Shown here piece after piece: positions 17,238-25,658 of a stretch of DNA of 64,000 nucleotides. The stretch covers positions 124,001 to 188,000 of the forward strand of contig NZ_QUDR01000002.1 in assembly GCF_003477605.1 (NCBI RefSeq). The letters run 5' to 3'. The stretch comes from Clostridium sp. AF37-5. GTDB taxonomy: Bacteria; Bacillota; Clostridia; Lachnospirales; Lachnospiraceae. A program made the translations under genes and the position numbers. Below the pieces are notes generated by a model that made no database searches, was not told the origin of the DNA, and saw only the letters and a program-made list of their open reading frames with translations. Within the stretch, counting starts at the first letter, position 1, and each line of letters starts with the position of its first letter.

Positions 17238-19274
17238 ATGCAGACAACAGACTCGGTCCGCAGCGTCAAAGGTGTTGGCGAAAAAGCGGAACAAAATCTT
17301 CACAAATTAAAAATTGAAACGGTGGGAGAACTGCTAGAGCACTACCCAAGAAACTACGATGAAATCAAGCCGGTTTGTCTGATTGAAGCATTGGAAGAAG
17401 GAGATATAGCGGCTGTAGAAGGCGTGCTTATGGCGCGGCCGCAGATTATGAAACGTGGCTCAAAAAGTATTTTAACGATAACGCTGCGGGATACGACCGG
17501 CAGTCTGTTAATTACGTGGTTTAATATGCCTTTTCTGCGAAATCAGTTAAAAATGGGGACAAGATATTTGTTCCGTGGAAAGGTCGAAAAGCGAAACGGG
17601 CGGCTGCAGATGGTGCAGCCAAAGCGTTACACAAGGCAGGAATTTTACAAAATTGTAGGGAAAATGCAGCCGATTTATCCGCTTACGGCGGGGATTACCA
17701 ATCATACCATGGCAAAATTAATGCAGGAGGCAATCATGGCGGTAGAGGATTTCAAAGAATTTTTACCGGCGGATTTGCGCAAACGCCAGCAATTGATTGA
17801 ATACAAAAAAGCGATGCGTCAGATTCATTTCCCGGCAAATCATAAGGAATTGAAAGAGGCGAGGAAAAGACTTGCCTTTGATGAGTTATTTTTATATACA
17901 ATGGCACTTAATTATATCCGTGAAAATGGAAAAGAAATCAGCACACACCGGATTCGAAAGACAAAAGAGGCTGCTGAGTTTTTGGAAAATCTGCCATTTT
18001 CGTTGACCGGCGCACAGAAAAAAGTGTATGAAGAAATTTGTGCGGATATGGAAGGCGGTTTTGTGATGAATCGTCTGGTGCAGGGAGATGTTGGTTCGGG
18101 AAAAACGATTGTTGCCGTGTTAGCACTTTTGGAAGTCGTTAAAAACGGATATCAGGGAGCGTTCATGGTACCGACGGAAGTATTAGCGGCACAACACTAT
18201 CAAAATCTGACGAAATTATTGGCAGATTACGGCGTGACGGTTGGATTATTGTCCGGTTCTCTTACAGCTAAAGAAAAGAGACAGGCAAAAGAAAAAATTG
18301 TTTCCGGGGAATGGGATATTGTGATTGGAACGCATGCGCTCATTCAGGATGGTGTTGCATTTGCCGATTTGGGACTTGTGATTACCGATGAACAGCATCG
18401 TTTTGGTGTAAAGCAGCGTGAGAAACTTTATCAAAAAGGAAAAGAACCACATGTTCTTGCGATGAGTGCGACGCCGATTCCAAGGACGCTTGCGTTAATT
18501 TTGTACGGTGATATGGATTTGTCTGTGATTGATGAAAGACCGGCTAATCGTCTGCCGATAAAGAACTGTGCAGTCAACACGGATTATCGTCCGAATGCCT
18601 ATCGATTTATGCTAAAACAGATTGAAGAAGGGCGGCAGGTGTATATTATCTGCCCGATGGTGGAACAGGACGACGAATCCGAACTGGAAAGTGTAATGCT
18701 TTACACCGAGGAACTCAAAAGCCAGTTTCCACCTTCGGTAACGATTGAATATCTTCATGGGAAAATGAAACCGGCGCAGAAAGAAGATATTATGGCACGT
18801 TATGCAGAAGGTGAAATCGATATTTTAGTTTCAACAACAGTGATTGAGGTTGGAATTGATGTGCCAAATGCCAGTGTGATTATGATAGAAAATGCAGAGC
18901 GTTTTGGACTGGCGCAGTTACATCAGCTTCGAGGACGAGTCGGACGTGGTAAGTGGCAGTCCTATTGTATTTTGATGTCGACAAAAGAAACCAAAGAGAG
19001 CAGGGAGCGGCTACAGGTTTTAGTCAATTCCAACGATGGATTTTATATTGCAAAAGAAGATTTGGTGCTCCGCGGACAGGGGGATTTATTTGGCATCCGC
19101 CAGAGTGGAGAGCAGGTGTTTTTAATTGCCGATATTTTTGAAGACGCGAAGTTATTGCAGCAGGCGTCCAAAGAGGCAAAAGAGATGTCTGCGGATGAAA
19201 AAGCACTTCTATATAAGAAAAATGAGCGTTTGAGAAACCGTTTGAACCGGTATTTGGGGCAGATTACGCTGTAA
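17238..19274 (+). CDS. recG: ATP-dependent DNA helicase RecG
   Basis: RecG remodels stalled replication forks and branch-migrates Holliday junctions. An N-terminal wedge/OB domain covers about residues 1-200. The helicase motor follows with Walker A GDVGSGKTIV near residue 284, the family-specific DEQHRFGV box near 385, MSATPIPRTLAL, and the C-terminal helicase half with STTVIEVGIDVPNA and QLRGRVGRG. A RecG C-terminal region ends the 678-residue protein, the normal length. The ATG at 17238 follows GGAAAGG. The gene returns the sequence to conserved chromosomal synteny with rsmD after the accessory stretch. Confidence 0.97.
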   Translation: MQTTDSVRSVKGVGEKAEQNLHKLKIETVGELLEHYPRNYDEIKPVCLIEALEEGDIAAVEGVLMARPQIMKRGSKSILTITLRDTTGSLLITWFNMPFLRNQLKMGTRYLFRGKVEKRNGRLQMVQPKRYTRQEFYKIVGKMQPIYPLTAGITNHTMAKLMQEAIMAVEDFKEFLPADLRKRQQLIEYKKAMRQIHFPANHKELKEARKRLAFDELFLYTMALNYIRENGKEISTHRIRKTKEAAEFLENLPFSLTGAQKKVYEEICADMEGGFVMNRLVQGDVGSGKTIVAVLALLEVVKNGYQGAFMVPTEVLAAQHYQNLTKLLADYGVTVGLLSGSLTAKEKRQAKEKIVSGEWDIVIGTHALIQDGVAFADLGLVITDEQHRFGVKQREKLYQKGKEPHVLAMSATPIPRTLALILYGDMDLSVIDERPANRLPIKNCAVNTDYRPNAYRFMLKQIEEGRQVYIICPMVEQDDESELESVMLYTEELKSQFPPSVTIEYLHGKMKPAQKEDIMARYAEGEIDILVSTTVIEVGIDVPNASVIMIENAERFGLAQLHQLRGRVGRGKWQSYCILMSTKETKESRERLQVLVNSNDGFYIAKEDLVLRGQGDLFGIRQSGEQVFLIADIFEDAKLLQQASKEAKEMSADEKALLYKKNERLRNRLNRYLGQITL

Positions 19275-19288
19275 GGTGAATGTTTTCC

Positions 19289-19317
19289 TTGAAAAAAAGG
19301 CGTAAATCATATACAAT
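19289..19317 (+). promoter_or_regulatory. Promoter of rsmD
   Basis: TTGAAA at 19289-19294 and TACAAT at 19312-19317, spacer 17 bases, 35 bases before the chosen rsmD start. This supports the downstream start at 19352 rather than one at 19280, which would lie before the promoter. Confidence 0.65.
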
Positions 19318-19351
19318 GAAAACGATAAGCATTGGGAAGGAAGAATTGGAT

Positions 19352-19906
19352 ATGAGAGTGATTGCAGGAAAGGCAAGGCGGCTTCCTCTAGTCTCTCCGG
19401 AGGGCAGGGGGACAAGACCTACGACTGACCGGATTAAGGAAACGCTTTTTAATATTTTACAGGATGACATTCCAGGCTGCCGTTTTTTGGATTTATTTAG
19501 TGGAAGCGGAGCGATTGGAATTGAGGCAATCAGCAGAGGTGCCAAAGAAGCAGTCTTTGTTGAATTTGGCAAAGAAGCACTTTCCTGTATTCGGGCGAAT
19601 TTGAAAAAAACAAAGTTAGAAAGTCAGGCAGTTGTATTTCCGGTGGAAGTCAGTTATGCGATTTCCAAACTGGCAAGACAGCAGGAAACGTTTGATATTA
19701 TTTATGCCGACCCTCCCTATGAGAGAGGTTTTGAGCCAAAGATTTTAGAGTGGCTTAGTGATGCTAAAATCATGAATCCGGATACGATTCTGATTTTAGA
19801 AACTTCGTTAGATACACCGGTCGATTATGTCGACACCGAGCAGTTTGAAATTGTGAGAATCAAAGAATATAAAAACAATCAGCATGTGTTCCTTCGTGCC
19901 AAATAA
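19352..19906 (+). CDS. rsmD: 16S rRNA (guanine(966)-N(2))-methyltransferase RsmD
   Basis: RsmD methylates G966 of 16S rRNA. The protein of 184 residues shows MRVIAGKARRLPL at its start, RPTTDRIKETLFNIL, the S-adenosylmethionine motif FLDLFSGSGAIGIEA and the catalytic DPPY motif (YADPPYERGF). The ATG at 19352 follows GGGAAGG and gives the standard N-terminus. A longer in-frame reading from 19280 would precede the promoter. In related genomes coaD commonly follows rsmD; here the next gene is instead a coiled-coil protein. Confidence 0.94.
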   Translation: MRVIAGKARRLPLVSPEGRGTRPTTDRIKETLFNILQDDIPGCRFLDLFSGSGAIGIEAISRGAKEAVFVEFGKEALSCIRANLKKTKLESQAVVFPVEVSYAISKLARQQETFDIIYADPPYERGFEPKILEWLSDAKIMNPDTILILETSLDTPVDYVDTEQFEIVRIKEYKNNQHVFLRAK

Positions 19907-19938
19907 GGGAGCCGGAAGAACGAGAAAAGGAGAAGAAT

Positions 19939-20613
19939 ATGAATCCATCCAGAATTGAGCAGGCAATTGACGAGATTTACAATTATGTAGAAGAGTGTAA
20001 ACCATCAAAACTTTATCCAAGTAAAGTTGTCGTAGACCGCGAGCAGCTTTATGATTTATTAGACGAACTTCGTCTGTGTGCACCGGAAGAAATCAAACGC
20101 TATCAGAAAATCATTACAAACCGCGATGGCATTTTAAATGAGGCGCAGCAGCGTGCGGAGGACATGCTTTCTCAGGCACAGCAGCAGACCGCACAGATTC
20201 TTGACCAGAACGAGATTGTTCAAACCGCATATCAGCGTGCCGAGGACGTTATGCGTCAGGCAACGGAAGAGGCAGAGCGTCTGGTGAATGCCGCACAGGA
20301 CGAAAGCGATCAGATGAGAAAAGCGGCACTTTTGTATACAAATGATTTACTGAGCGAGGCACAGGGACATGTGGAAGAATCATTAAAAGAAATTGATAAT
20401 AAATCCCGCATGCTTACCAGCGCACTTAAAAACAGTATTCAGTTGATGAGGAGCAATAAGGAAGAACTTATGATGCAGCTTGAGCCGACTAAAGCAGCCG
20501 CAGCCAGTGAGCCGCAGATGCCGGAAGAGCCGGAACAGCTTGAGCCACAGCCACAAGGACAGGAATCCTTTGAGGTTCCGGAAGATGCCTTCTTAAAAAA
20601 TGCAGAAGAGTAA
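19939..20613 (+). CDS. Coiled-coil protein, V-ATPase subunit H / DivIVA-like
   Basis: The product of 224 residues is almost entirely helical. An N-terminal segment RIEQAIDEIYNYVEECKPSK is followed by a long heptad-rich region with many Ala, Gln and Glu residues (about 60-170), then a Pro/Glu/Gln-rich acidic tail. Proteins of this shape are annotated in Clostridia as ATPase-like or DivIVA-like, and they sit between rsmD/coaD and ylbJ. The function is not established. Its 3' end overlaps the convergent ylbJ gene by 21 bases. An AAAAGGAGAAG ribosome site precedes the ATG. Confidence 0.7.
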   Translation: MNPSRIEQAIDEIYNYVEECKPSKLYPSKVVVDREQLYDLLDELRLCAPEEIKRYQKIITNRDGILNEAQQRAEDMLSQAQQQTAQILDQNEIVQTAYQRAEDVMRQATEEAERLVNAAQDESDQMRKAALLYTNDLLSEAQGHVEESLKEIDNKSRMLTSALKNSIQLMRSNKEELMMQLEPTKAAAASEPQMPEEPEQLEPQPQGQESFEVPEDAFLKNAEE

Positions 20614-21477
20614 ATAAACCAGACTGCCGGCAATTACGGCATTTATCAGTTTATTAACAAGATATGGGAAAATGGGAAGTTCTGACTGCGATAGAACACT
20701 GCTCGTTTGTGCGGCTGCACACAGACCGCCAAAGGCAAGAATCGAAGCACTTAGAACTTCTTTTATTTGCAGAGAAAGTGGAGCAGTCTCAACATAGGAC
20801 ATTCCGGTTGTGATTTCCATAGAACCAAGACAGGCAATGCCGAATAAACTGGAGGTAGGCAAAAGCATTTTCAAGAAACAGGCAAAAATCGAAAACAAAA
20901 TCACATAGCCGCCGATTTTTGTAATCAGGATAAAACTATCCAAAATAATTTTATCCATTAGTTTGGAAAAAGAAAGCTTTTGCGGGGAACATGCATTTTG
21001 TGTACTGCTGCCATGGAAAGTGTTTTTATTTCTGCCGGTTATTTTCAGAATGGAAGAAACAAAAAAACTTCCTAAAAAAGCGGACAGAACCAGTGTGAGG
21101 AAAAAAAGGATCGCTTTTGGTGTTGAAACATTTAAAATGGTGCTGCAACAGTACCCCATGATAAACATTGGACTTGGATTGTTGACAAATCCAAGATAAA
21201 AATAGGCTTTGTCCGTTGCTAGCAGTCCTTTTTCGTATTGTTTACTCACCAAATCCGCACCGGCGGGATAACCGCACAGCAGACCAAGAAGGAGAAATGC
21301 CGGATGCTCGGATGCTTTTTTTAATTGCAGCCGGAAGAAATTTAAGGCAATAAAAAATGGCAGAAGTGTCGGGATTAGTTCGCAAATCCACAGAGAACAG
21401 CCATATTTACTGCCGGAAATCGCTGCTTCCGGGCAAAATAAAAGGAAGCCGATAAAGAGAAGTGAGCCGACAATCAT
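20593..21477 (-). CDS. ylbJ: YlbJ-like sporulation-associated integral membrane protein (nucleoside-recognition Gate domain)
   Basis: The product is a polytopic membrane protein of 294 residues. It carries the YlbJ/Gate-family features: a helix-loop with LIPTLLPFFIALNFF, the LLLGLLCGYPAGADLVSKQYEKG signature in two parts, VNNPSPMFIMG, and a final GGLCAAAQTSSVL segment. In Bacillus, YlbJ is a SigE-controlled protein needed for spore coat or engulfment-stage events. Its presence hints at a spore-forming lineage, though not that this strain sporulates. The ATG at 21477 is preceded on the minus strand by GTGAGGT. It is convergent to the coiled-coil gene and divergent from the acetyltransferase gene. 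Confidence 0.82.
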   Translation of the reverse strand: MIVGSLLFIGFLLFCPEAAISGSKYGCSLWICELIPTLLPFFIALNFFRLQLKKASEHPAFLLLGLLCGYPAGADLVSKQYEKGLLATDKAYFYLGFVNNPSPMFIMGYCCSTILNVSTPKAILFFLTLVLSAFLGSFFVSSILKITGRNKNTFHGSSTQNACSPQKLSFSKLMDKIILDSFILITKIGGYVILFSIFACFLKMLLPTSSLFGIACLGSMEITTGMSYVETAPLSLQIKEVLSASILAFGGLCAAAQTSSVLSQSELPIFPYLVNKLINAVIAGSLVYLLFCIF

Positions 21478-21571
21478 AACAATACCTCACGGTTTTTACT
21501 CTATCTTATGCGGTAGAGATGGACAAATAGAAGTGTTTTGTGTTACGATAATCAGAAAGGATGGAAAAAGA

Positions 21572-22519
21572 ATGGAGGGGCAGACTTTGAGCGAAAAATC
21601 AGAGAAAATGATAGAAGCCATATTAGAAAGTTACAAAGAGTATCCGGTGACAGTTCGGATGGATACGGAGAATATTGTAAATAAAAATGTATTGATTCAG
21701 GTATTGGAAGAACTTCGCCGAATTTTGTTTCCGGGATTTTTTGATACCAACCGCGTGAGAAGTGAATATATCAAATATTTAGTGGGCGACCGCATGGAAT
21801 TTGTCCAGTACCATCTCCGCAAACAGATTGCACGCGTATTGGGAAATGATGAGGCATGTGACCAGTGCCCAAAATCGGATTTATCAAATAAAGCGGAAAA
21901 AATTGTAGAAGAATTTTTCTCGAAAATTCCGATGATACGAGAGTATTTATACACCGATGTTCAGGCAGCATATGATGGTGATCCGGCAGCATACAGTACC
22001 GATGAAGTTATTTTTTCTTATCCCGGTATTTTTGCTATTACGGTTTACCGCATTGCCCATGAACTTGTGCTTCTTGGTGTGCCACTGATTCCGCGTATTA
22101 TGACAGAGTATGCACACAGCCTGACAGGAATTGATATCAATCCGGGTGCTGCCATCGGCAAGTATTTTTGCATTGACCATGGAACCGGCATTGTAATTGG
22201 TGAGACAACAACAATTGGAGACCATGTAAAAATTTATCAGGGAGTTACGCTTGGAGCGTTATCCACAAAACGAGGTCAGCTTCTTAAGGGCGAAAAGCGA
22301 CACCCAACAATTGGAAACAACGTAACGATTTACTCCGGAACCTCGGTACTTGGCGGCGATACCGTCATTGGCGACGGTGTTACAATTGGCGGTAATGCAT
22401 TTATTGTTAAATCGGTTTCCGCCGGCATGAAAGTAAATGTGAAAAATCCGGAATTGCAGTACAGCAGAGATTCGAGAAGTGAGTTAGAGCAGGATGGATT
22501 CTGGGATTGGGTGATTTAG
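21572..22519 (+). CDS. Serine O-acetyltransferase (EpsC/CysE type)
   Basis: This enzyme acetylates L-serine for cysteine synthesis. The N-terminal half is the helical domain seen in the longer EpsC-type enzymes. The C-terminal half is a left-handed beta-helix of hexapeptide repeats with the conserved GIDINPGAAIGKYFCIDHGTG region in two parts, ending VIGETTTIGDHVKIYQGVTLGA. The catalytic His lies in IDHGTG. The protein of about 315 residues is normal for that subfamily. The start is uncertain: ATG at 21572 is possible, but a TTG at 21587 sits six bases after a strong GGAGGGG and may be the real one. No cysteine synthase gene is adjacent. Confidence 0.88.
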   Translation: MEGQTLSEKSEKMIEAILESYKEYPVTVRMDTENIVNKNVLIQVLEELRRILFPGFFDTNRVRSEYIKYLVGDRMEFVQYHLRKQIARVLGNDEACDQCPKSDLSNKAEKIVEEFFSKIPMIREYLYTDVQAAYDGDPAAYSTDEVIFSYPGIFAITVYRIAHELVLLGVPLIPRIMTEYAHSLTGIDINPGAAIGKYFCIDHGTGIVIGETTTIGDHVKIYQGVTLGALSTKRGQLLKGEKRHPTIGNNVTIYSGTSVLGGDTVIGDGVTIGGNAFIVKSVSAGMKVNVKNPELQYSRDSRSELEQDGFWDWVI

Positions 22520-22552
22520 GATTATCCATTGCATAAATTTACAAATGTACGC

Positions 22553-22581
22553 TTGTTTTTTTGAAAATTCAGGCGTATAAT
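22553..22581 (+). promoter_or_regulatory. Promoter of ackA
   Basis: TTGTTT at 22553-22558 and TATAAT at 22576-22581, spacer 17 bases, about 57 bases before the ackA start. It shows that ackA is transcribed on its own rather than from a pta-ackA operon. Confidence 0.72.
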
Positions 22582-22637
22582 AATACGGTATGAATAACAG
22601 ACATAGTATTTAGCTACGCTCTGAAATGGAGGTTATG

Positions 22638-23828
22638 ATGAAAGTATTAGTTATTAACTGCGGAAGTTCTTCACTGAAATATCAGTTGATTGACTCCGAA
22701 ACAGAGGTTGCATTGGCAGTGGGCCTTTGCGAAAGAATTGGAATTGACGGACGTTTGAACCACACACCAAATGGTGGAGAAAAAGTAGTAATTGAGCAGG
22801 CTATGCCAGACCATGAAGTAGCAATCCGTATGGTATTGGATGCTTTGACGAATGAAAATTATGGTGTCATCAAAAACTTAGATGAAATTGATGCCATTGG
22901 TCATCGTCTGGTACATGGTGGCGAGAAATTTACAAAATCCGTTATTATAGATGACGAAGTAATCGCCGGTGTAGAGGAATGCAGTCCTTTAGCACCATTA
23001 CATAATCCGGCAAACTTAATCGGTGTCCGCGCTTGTCAGGCAATTATGCCGGGCGTGCCAAACATCGGTGTATTTGATACCGCCTTTCATCAGACTATGG
23101 AACCGGTTGCTTATATGTACGGTCTTCCATATGAGTATTATGAAAAATATAAAGTACGTCGTTACGGCTTCCACGGAACAAGCCACAGCTTTGTTTCCAA
23201 GCGTGCGATTCAGATGTTGAACCTGGACCCGGATAATTCTAAAATTATTGTCTGCCACCTTGGCAACGGCTCCAGTATTTCCGCTGTAAAGAACGGAAAA
23301 GTTGTAGATACCAGTATGGGTATGACACCAATGGAAGGTCTTGTTATGGGAACCCGCTGCGGTGATATGGACCCGACTATCGTTGAGTATCTTGCACACA
23401 GCCTGAATAAATCCTTAGAGGAAGTTATGGTTATCTTAAATAAAAAATCCGGTGTGCTCGGTATTTCCGGCGTATCCAGTGATTTCCGTGATTTGGACAA
23501 GGCTTCTAACGAAGGAAATGAAAGAGCAAAACTTGCCGTTGAAGTATTCAGTTACCGCACAGCAAAATATATCGGTTCTTATATTGCAGCCATGAATGGT
23601 GTAGATGCCATCGTATTTACCGCAGGTCTTGGCGAGAACAACATCGTTGTACGTGAGCAGATTCTTAATCATTTTGGTTATATGGGAATCACATTGGATA
23701 AAGAAGCAAACCAGATTCGCGGTGAGGAGAAGATTATTTCTACACCGGATTCTAAGGTTACTGTTGCTGTTATTCCGACAAACGAGGAATTGGCAATTGC
23801 TCATGAAACAGTTGCTCTTTTGAAATAA
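22638..23828 (+). CDS. ackA: Acetate kinase
   Basis: Acetate kinase interconverts acetyl phosphate + ADP with acetate + ATP, the ATP-yielding step of acetogenic fermentation. The protein starts MKVLVINCGSSSLKYQLID (phosphate-binding Asn7 and Ser residues). It also contains the VHGGEKF signature, FDTAFHQTM with the catalytic Asp, RYGFHGTSH, HLGNGSS, GTRCGDMDP and FTAGLGENN. At 396 residues it is full length. GGAGG at 22628-22632 places the start at 22638 (or 22635) rather than at the ATG of 22626. No phosphotransacetylase gene is adjacent. Confidence 0.97.
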   Translation: MKVLVINCGSSSLKYQLIDSETEVALAVGLCERIGIDGRLNHTPNGGEKVVIEQAMPDHEVAIRMVLDALTNENYGVIKNLDEIDAIGHRLVHGGEKFTKSVIIDDEVIAGVEECSPLAPLHNPANLIGVRACQAIMPGVPNIGVFDTAFHQTMEPVAYMYGLPYEYYEKYKVRRYGFHGTSHSFVSKRAIQMLNLDPDNSKIIVCHLGNGSSISAVKNGKVVDTSMGMTPMEGLVMGTRCGDMDPTIVEYLAHSLNKSLEEVMVILNKKSGVLGISGVSSDFRDLDKASNEGNERAKLAVEVFSYRTAKYIGSYIAAMNGVDAIVFTAGLGENNIVVREQILNHFGYMGITLDKEANQIRGEEKIISTPDSKVTVAVIPTNEELAIAHETVALLK

Positions 23829-23879
23829 GATTTTTGAAAAATATAATTGGAAAATTCGACTATTTTTTCTAAAAAACTG

Positions 23880-23908
23880 TTGACAAGACTAAGTTAAGCA
23901 AGTATAAT
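23880..23908 (+). promoter_or_regulatory. Promoter of rpmF
   Basis: Consensus TTGACA at 23880-23885 and TATAAT at 23903-23908 with a 17-base spacer. A perfect match to the sigma-A consensus, as expected for a ribosomal protein gene. Confidence 0.88.
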
Positions 23909-23948
23909 GGAAAAAGTGTTTGAGTAATTCAGAGGAGGTGTAATCGAC

Positions 23949-24134
23949 ATGAGTATCTGTCCTAAGAATAAATCTTCGAAAGCGAGAAGAGATAAGCGTA
24001 GAGCAAACTGGAAGATGACTGCTCCAACTTTGGTAAAATGCAGTAAATGTGGCGCTTTGATGGTACCACATCGTGTTTGCAAAAATTGCGGAAGCTACAA
24101 TAAAAAAGAGATTATCTCTACTACAGCAGAATAA
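23949..24134 (+). CDS. rpmF: 50S ribosomal protein L32
   Basis: The protein of 61 residues matches L32: MSICPKNKSSKARRDKRRAN at the start and a zinc-ribbon C-x2-C-x9-C-x2-C (CSKCGALMVPHRVCKNCG), so this is the zinc-dependent form. An AGAGGAGGTG ribosome site precedes the ATG. The usual upstream partner, a DUF177/YceD gene, is absent between ackA and rpmF, and plsX does not follow. A bidirectional terminator and the accessory Tad locus come next instead. Confidence 0.96.
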   Translation: MSICPKNKSSKARRDKRRANWKMTAPTLVKCSKCGALMVPHRVCKNCGSYNKKEIISTTAE

Positions 24135-24163
24135 TTGTGACGGCCTAGCCGCCGTGTACAGAT

Positions 24164-24215
24164 AAAATAAAGACGAGAGGAGAAACTGTGTGGTTTCTTA
24201 TCTCGTCTTTATTTT
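24164..24215. terminator. Bidirectional terminator between rpmF and the XRE gene
   Basis: A long hairpin: AAAATAAAGACGAGAGGAGA (and AAC) at 24164-24186 pairs with 24193-24215, with two imperfect positions and a six-base loop. It is flanked by A-runs and T-runs, so it can terminate rpmF on the plus strand and the XRE gene on the minus strand. The XRE stop codon lies inside the right arm. Confidence 0.85.
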
Positions 24216-24448
24216 GTGCTTGGATAGGGTTTCTTTTCATTTGTAAGACCAAGCAGATAATCTGTTGAGAGTCGATAGTATTCTGCAAGTTTTATTAAAT
24301 GCCGGATTGGTAATTCATTTGCACCACGCTCATAGCGTGCGTACATTGTTTGGGATGTTCCTAATATTTCTGCAATTTGTTGTTGTGTTAAATCATTGTC
24401 TTCCCTAATATCGCGAATTCGTCGAGTATAATATGAATAATCAGCCAA
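24209..24448 (-). CDS. Small XRE-family helix-turn-helix regulator
   Basis: The protein of 79 residues is essentially one lambda-repressor-like HTH domain: IRDIREDNDLTQQQIAEILG, then TSQTMYARYERGANELPIRH, and the dimer-helix LIKLAEYYRLSTDYLLGLT. The start is probably TTG at 24448, ten bases after AAAGGGA on the minus strand; no in-frame ATG is available. It is transcribed away from the Tad operon. The intervening region holds two matching AT-rich dyads over the Tad promoter, so it is the natural candidate for a repressor of that operon. That link is inferred from position. Confidence 0.85.
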   Translation of the reverse strand: MADYSYYTRRIRDIREDNDLTQQQIAEILGTSQTMYARYERGANELPIRHLIKLAEYYRLSTDYLLGLTNEKKPYPSTK

Positions 24449-24511
24449 CGAATCATCATCCCTTTCTTTTATTATTAGATACTGATAATAGCATAGAGAG
24501 AAGATTAACTA

Positions 24512-24559
24512 TTGATTTTAGTAAATATATTTACTATAATATAAGTAAATATATTTATT
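24512..24559 (+). promoter_or_regulatory. Tad operon promoter overlapped by two operator-like dyads
   Basis: TTGATT at 24512-24517 and TATAAT at 24535-24540 with a 17-base spacer. The spacer and -10 edge are covered by the perfect 18-bp palindrome TAGTAAATATATTTACTA (24519-24536). A second, nearly identical dyad (GTAAATATATTTAT core, 24545-24558) covers the expected transcription start, 24 bases further on. A dimeric HTH protein bound to both would block RNA polymerase. The XRE gene next to it is the likely binder. Confidence 0.68.
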
Positions 24560-24584
24560 AAATAGATTTTTGGACGAGGAGAGT

Positions 24585-25658
24585 ATGATGAAGATAAGAA
24601 TTGTTTTAGCAGATACCGACGAAAAATACATAGATCATTTTATTCGTGCCTTTAAAATTTATTATTTTAATGAAGTTGATATCGTCACATTTTCGGATTC
24701 GACGGCATTAAAAAAATATATTTCAAGCAGAGCATATGATATTTTGCTTTCCGTTGCGTCTTTGCTTCCCAAAGAAGCTGAAGAAAAGAGTATGATATTA
24801 ACCTCAGAAATGGGAATTAAGGAAATGAATGGAAGACCGGCTATTTGCAAATATCAAAAAGTAGAAAATCTATATAAAGGAATTTTAGATACGATAGCAG
24901 AGCAAAAAAGCGGAATTACTTATTCATATGAAACGTCAAAAGAATCGCCAGTGGTTGCTTTTACCTCAGCGGCAGGAGGGGTAGGAAAAACTACGGCAGC
25001 CTTAGTCTACACCAGGCAACTTGTCAAAAAGGGATTTCAGGTGATGTATTTGTCACTTGAGAGTTTTTCGAATATAGATTATTTTCTGAACGCAGAAGGA
25101 AGTTCAAATTTCTCGAATGTTTTATTTGCTGTGAAATGTGGAAAAGGAAATCTGCAAATGAAAATAGAAAGTTCGTTAAAGCAAACTTATGGTGGCGTTT
25201 ATTTTTTTTCTAAACCGATGAATCCAAATGAAATTGATGAGTTGGATCAAAATGAATGGAATGAATTTTTGGATGCTGTGCGGGCAATGGGGAAGTTTCA
25301 TTGTATTGTTATTGACTTACCGTGTGCGAATGAAGATACAGCAAAAAAAATTATGCCACTGTCTGACCGTGTTTTATTTATTACAGATGGAAGTGACACA
25401 ACAACGGAAAAAACACAGACACTTATGACTTGTATAAGCAAATATGATGAAGTGAATGGGTCTGATTTATCCACAAAAGTAAGTGTGATACAAAATAAAT
25501 GTGAAGGACCAAGGCGGGAAATTGGCTTGCCTATTTTAGCTGAGCTTCCATATGTAAAGGAAACCAGAATGGAAAAATTAATTATGGACACCCTTGTAAA
25601 TGCTGAAAATGCCAGCCTATTATCGATATACCAGCCGGGAGGACAGGAGTATGTATAA
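24585..25658 (+). CDS. tadZ: TadZ/CpaE-like ATPase of Tad (Flp) pilus assembly
   Basis: TadZ/CpaE proteins are ParA/MinD-like ATPases that position the Tad secretion machine. The N-terminal 110 residues look like an atypical receiver domain (KIRIVLADTDEKYIDHFIRA). From about residue 120 there is a MinD-like fold with a deviant Walker A (SAAGGVGKTTAAL), a switch segment and CIVIDLPCANED. Downstream genes encode the CpaF motor, platform proteins and pilin, which confirms the assignment. ATG codons at 24585 and 24588 both follow GAGGAG. The gene overlaps the next start by eight bases. Confidence 0.8.
   Translation: MMKIRIVLADTDEKYIDHFIRAFKIYYFNEVDIVTFSDSTALKKYISSRAYDILLSVASLLPKEAEEKSMILTSEMGIKEMNGRPAICKYQKVENLYKGILDTIAEQKSGITYSYETSKESPVVAFTSAAGGVGKTTAALVYTRQLVKKGFQVMYLSLESFSNIDYFLNAEGSSNFSNVLFAVKCGKGNLQMKIESSLKQTYGGVYFFSKPMNPNEIDELDQNEWNEFLDAVRAMGKFHCIVIDLPCANEDTAKKIMPLSDRVLFITDGSDTTTEKTQTLMTCISKYDEVNGSDLSTKVSVIQNKCEGPRREIGLPILAELPYVKETRMEKLIMDTLVNAENASLLSIYQPGGQEYV

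Noticed and set aside
22520..22637. Riboswitch upstream of ackA
   Set aside because: The leader is too short and shows no recognisable conserved aptamer. A simple promoter explains it.
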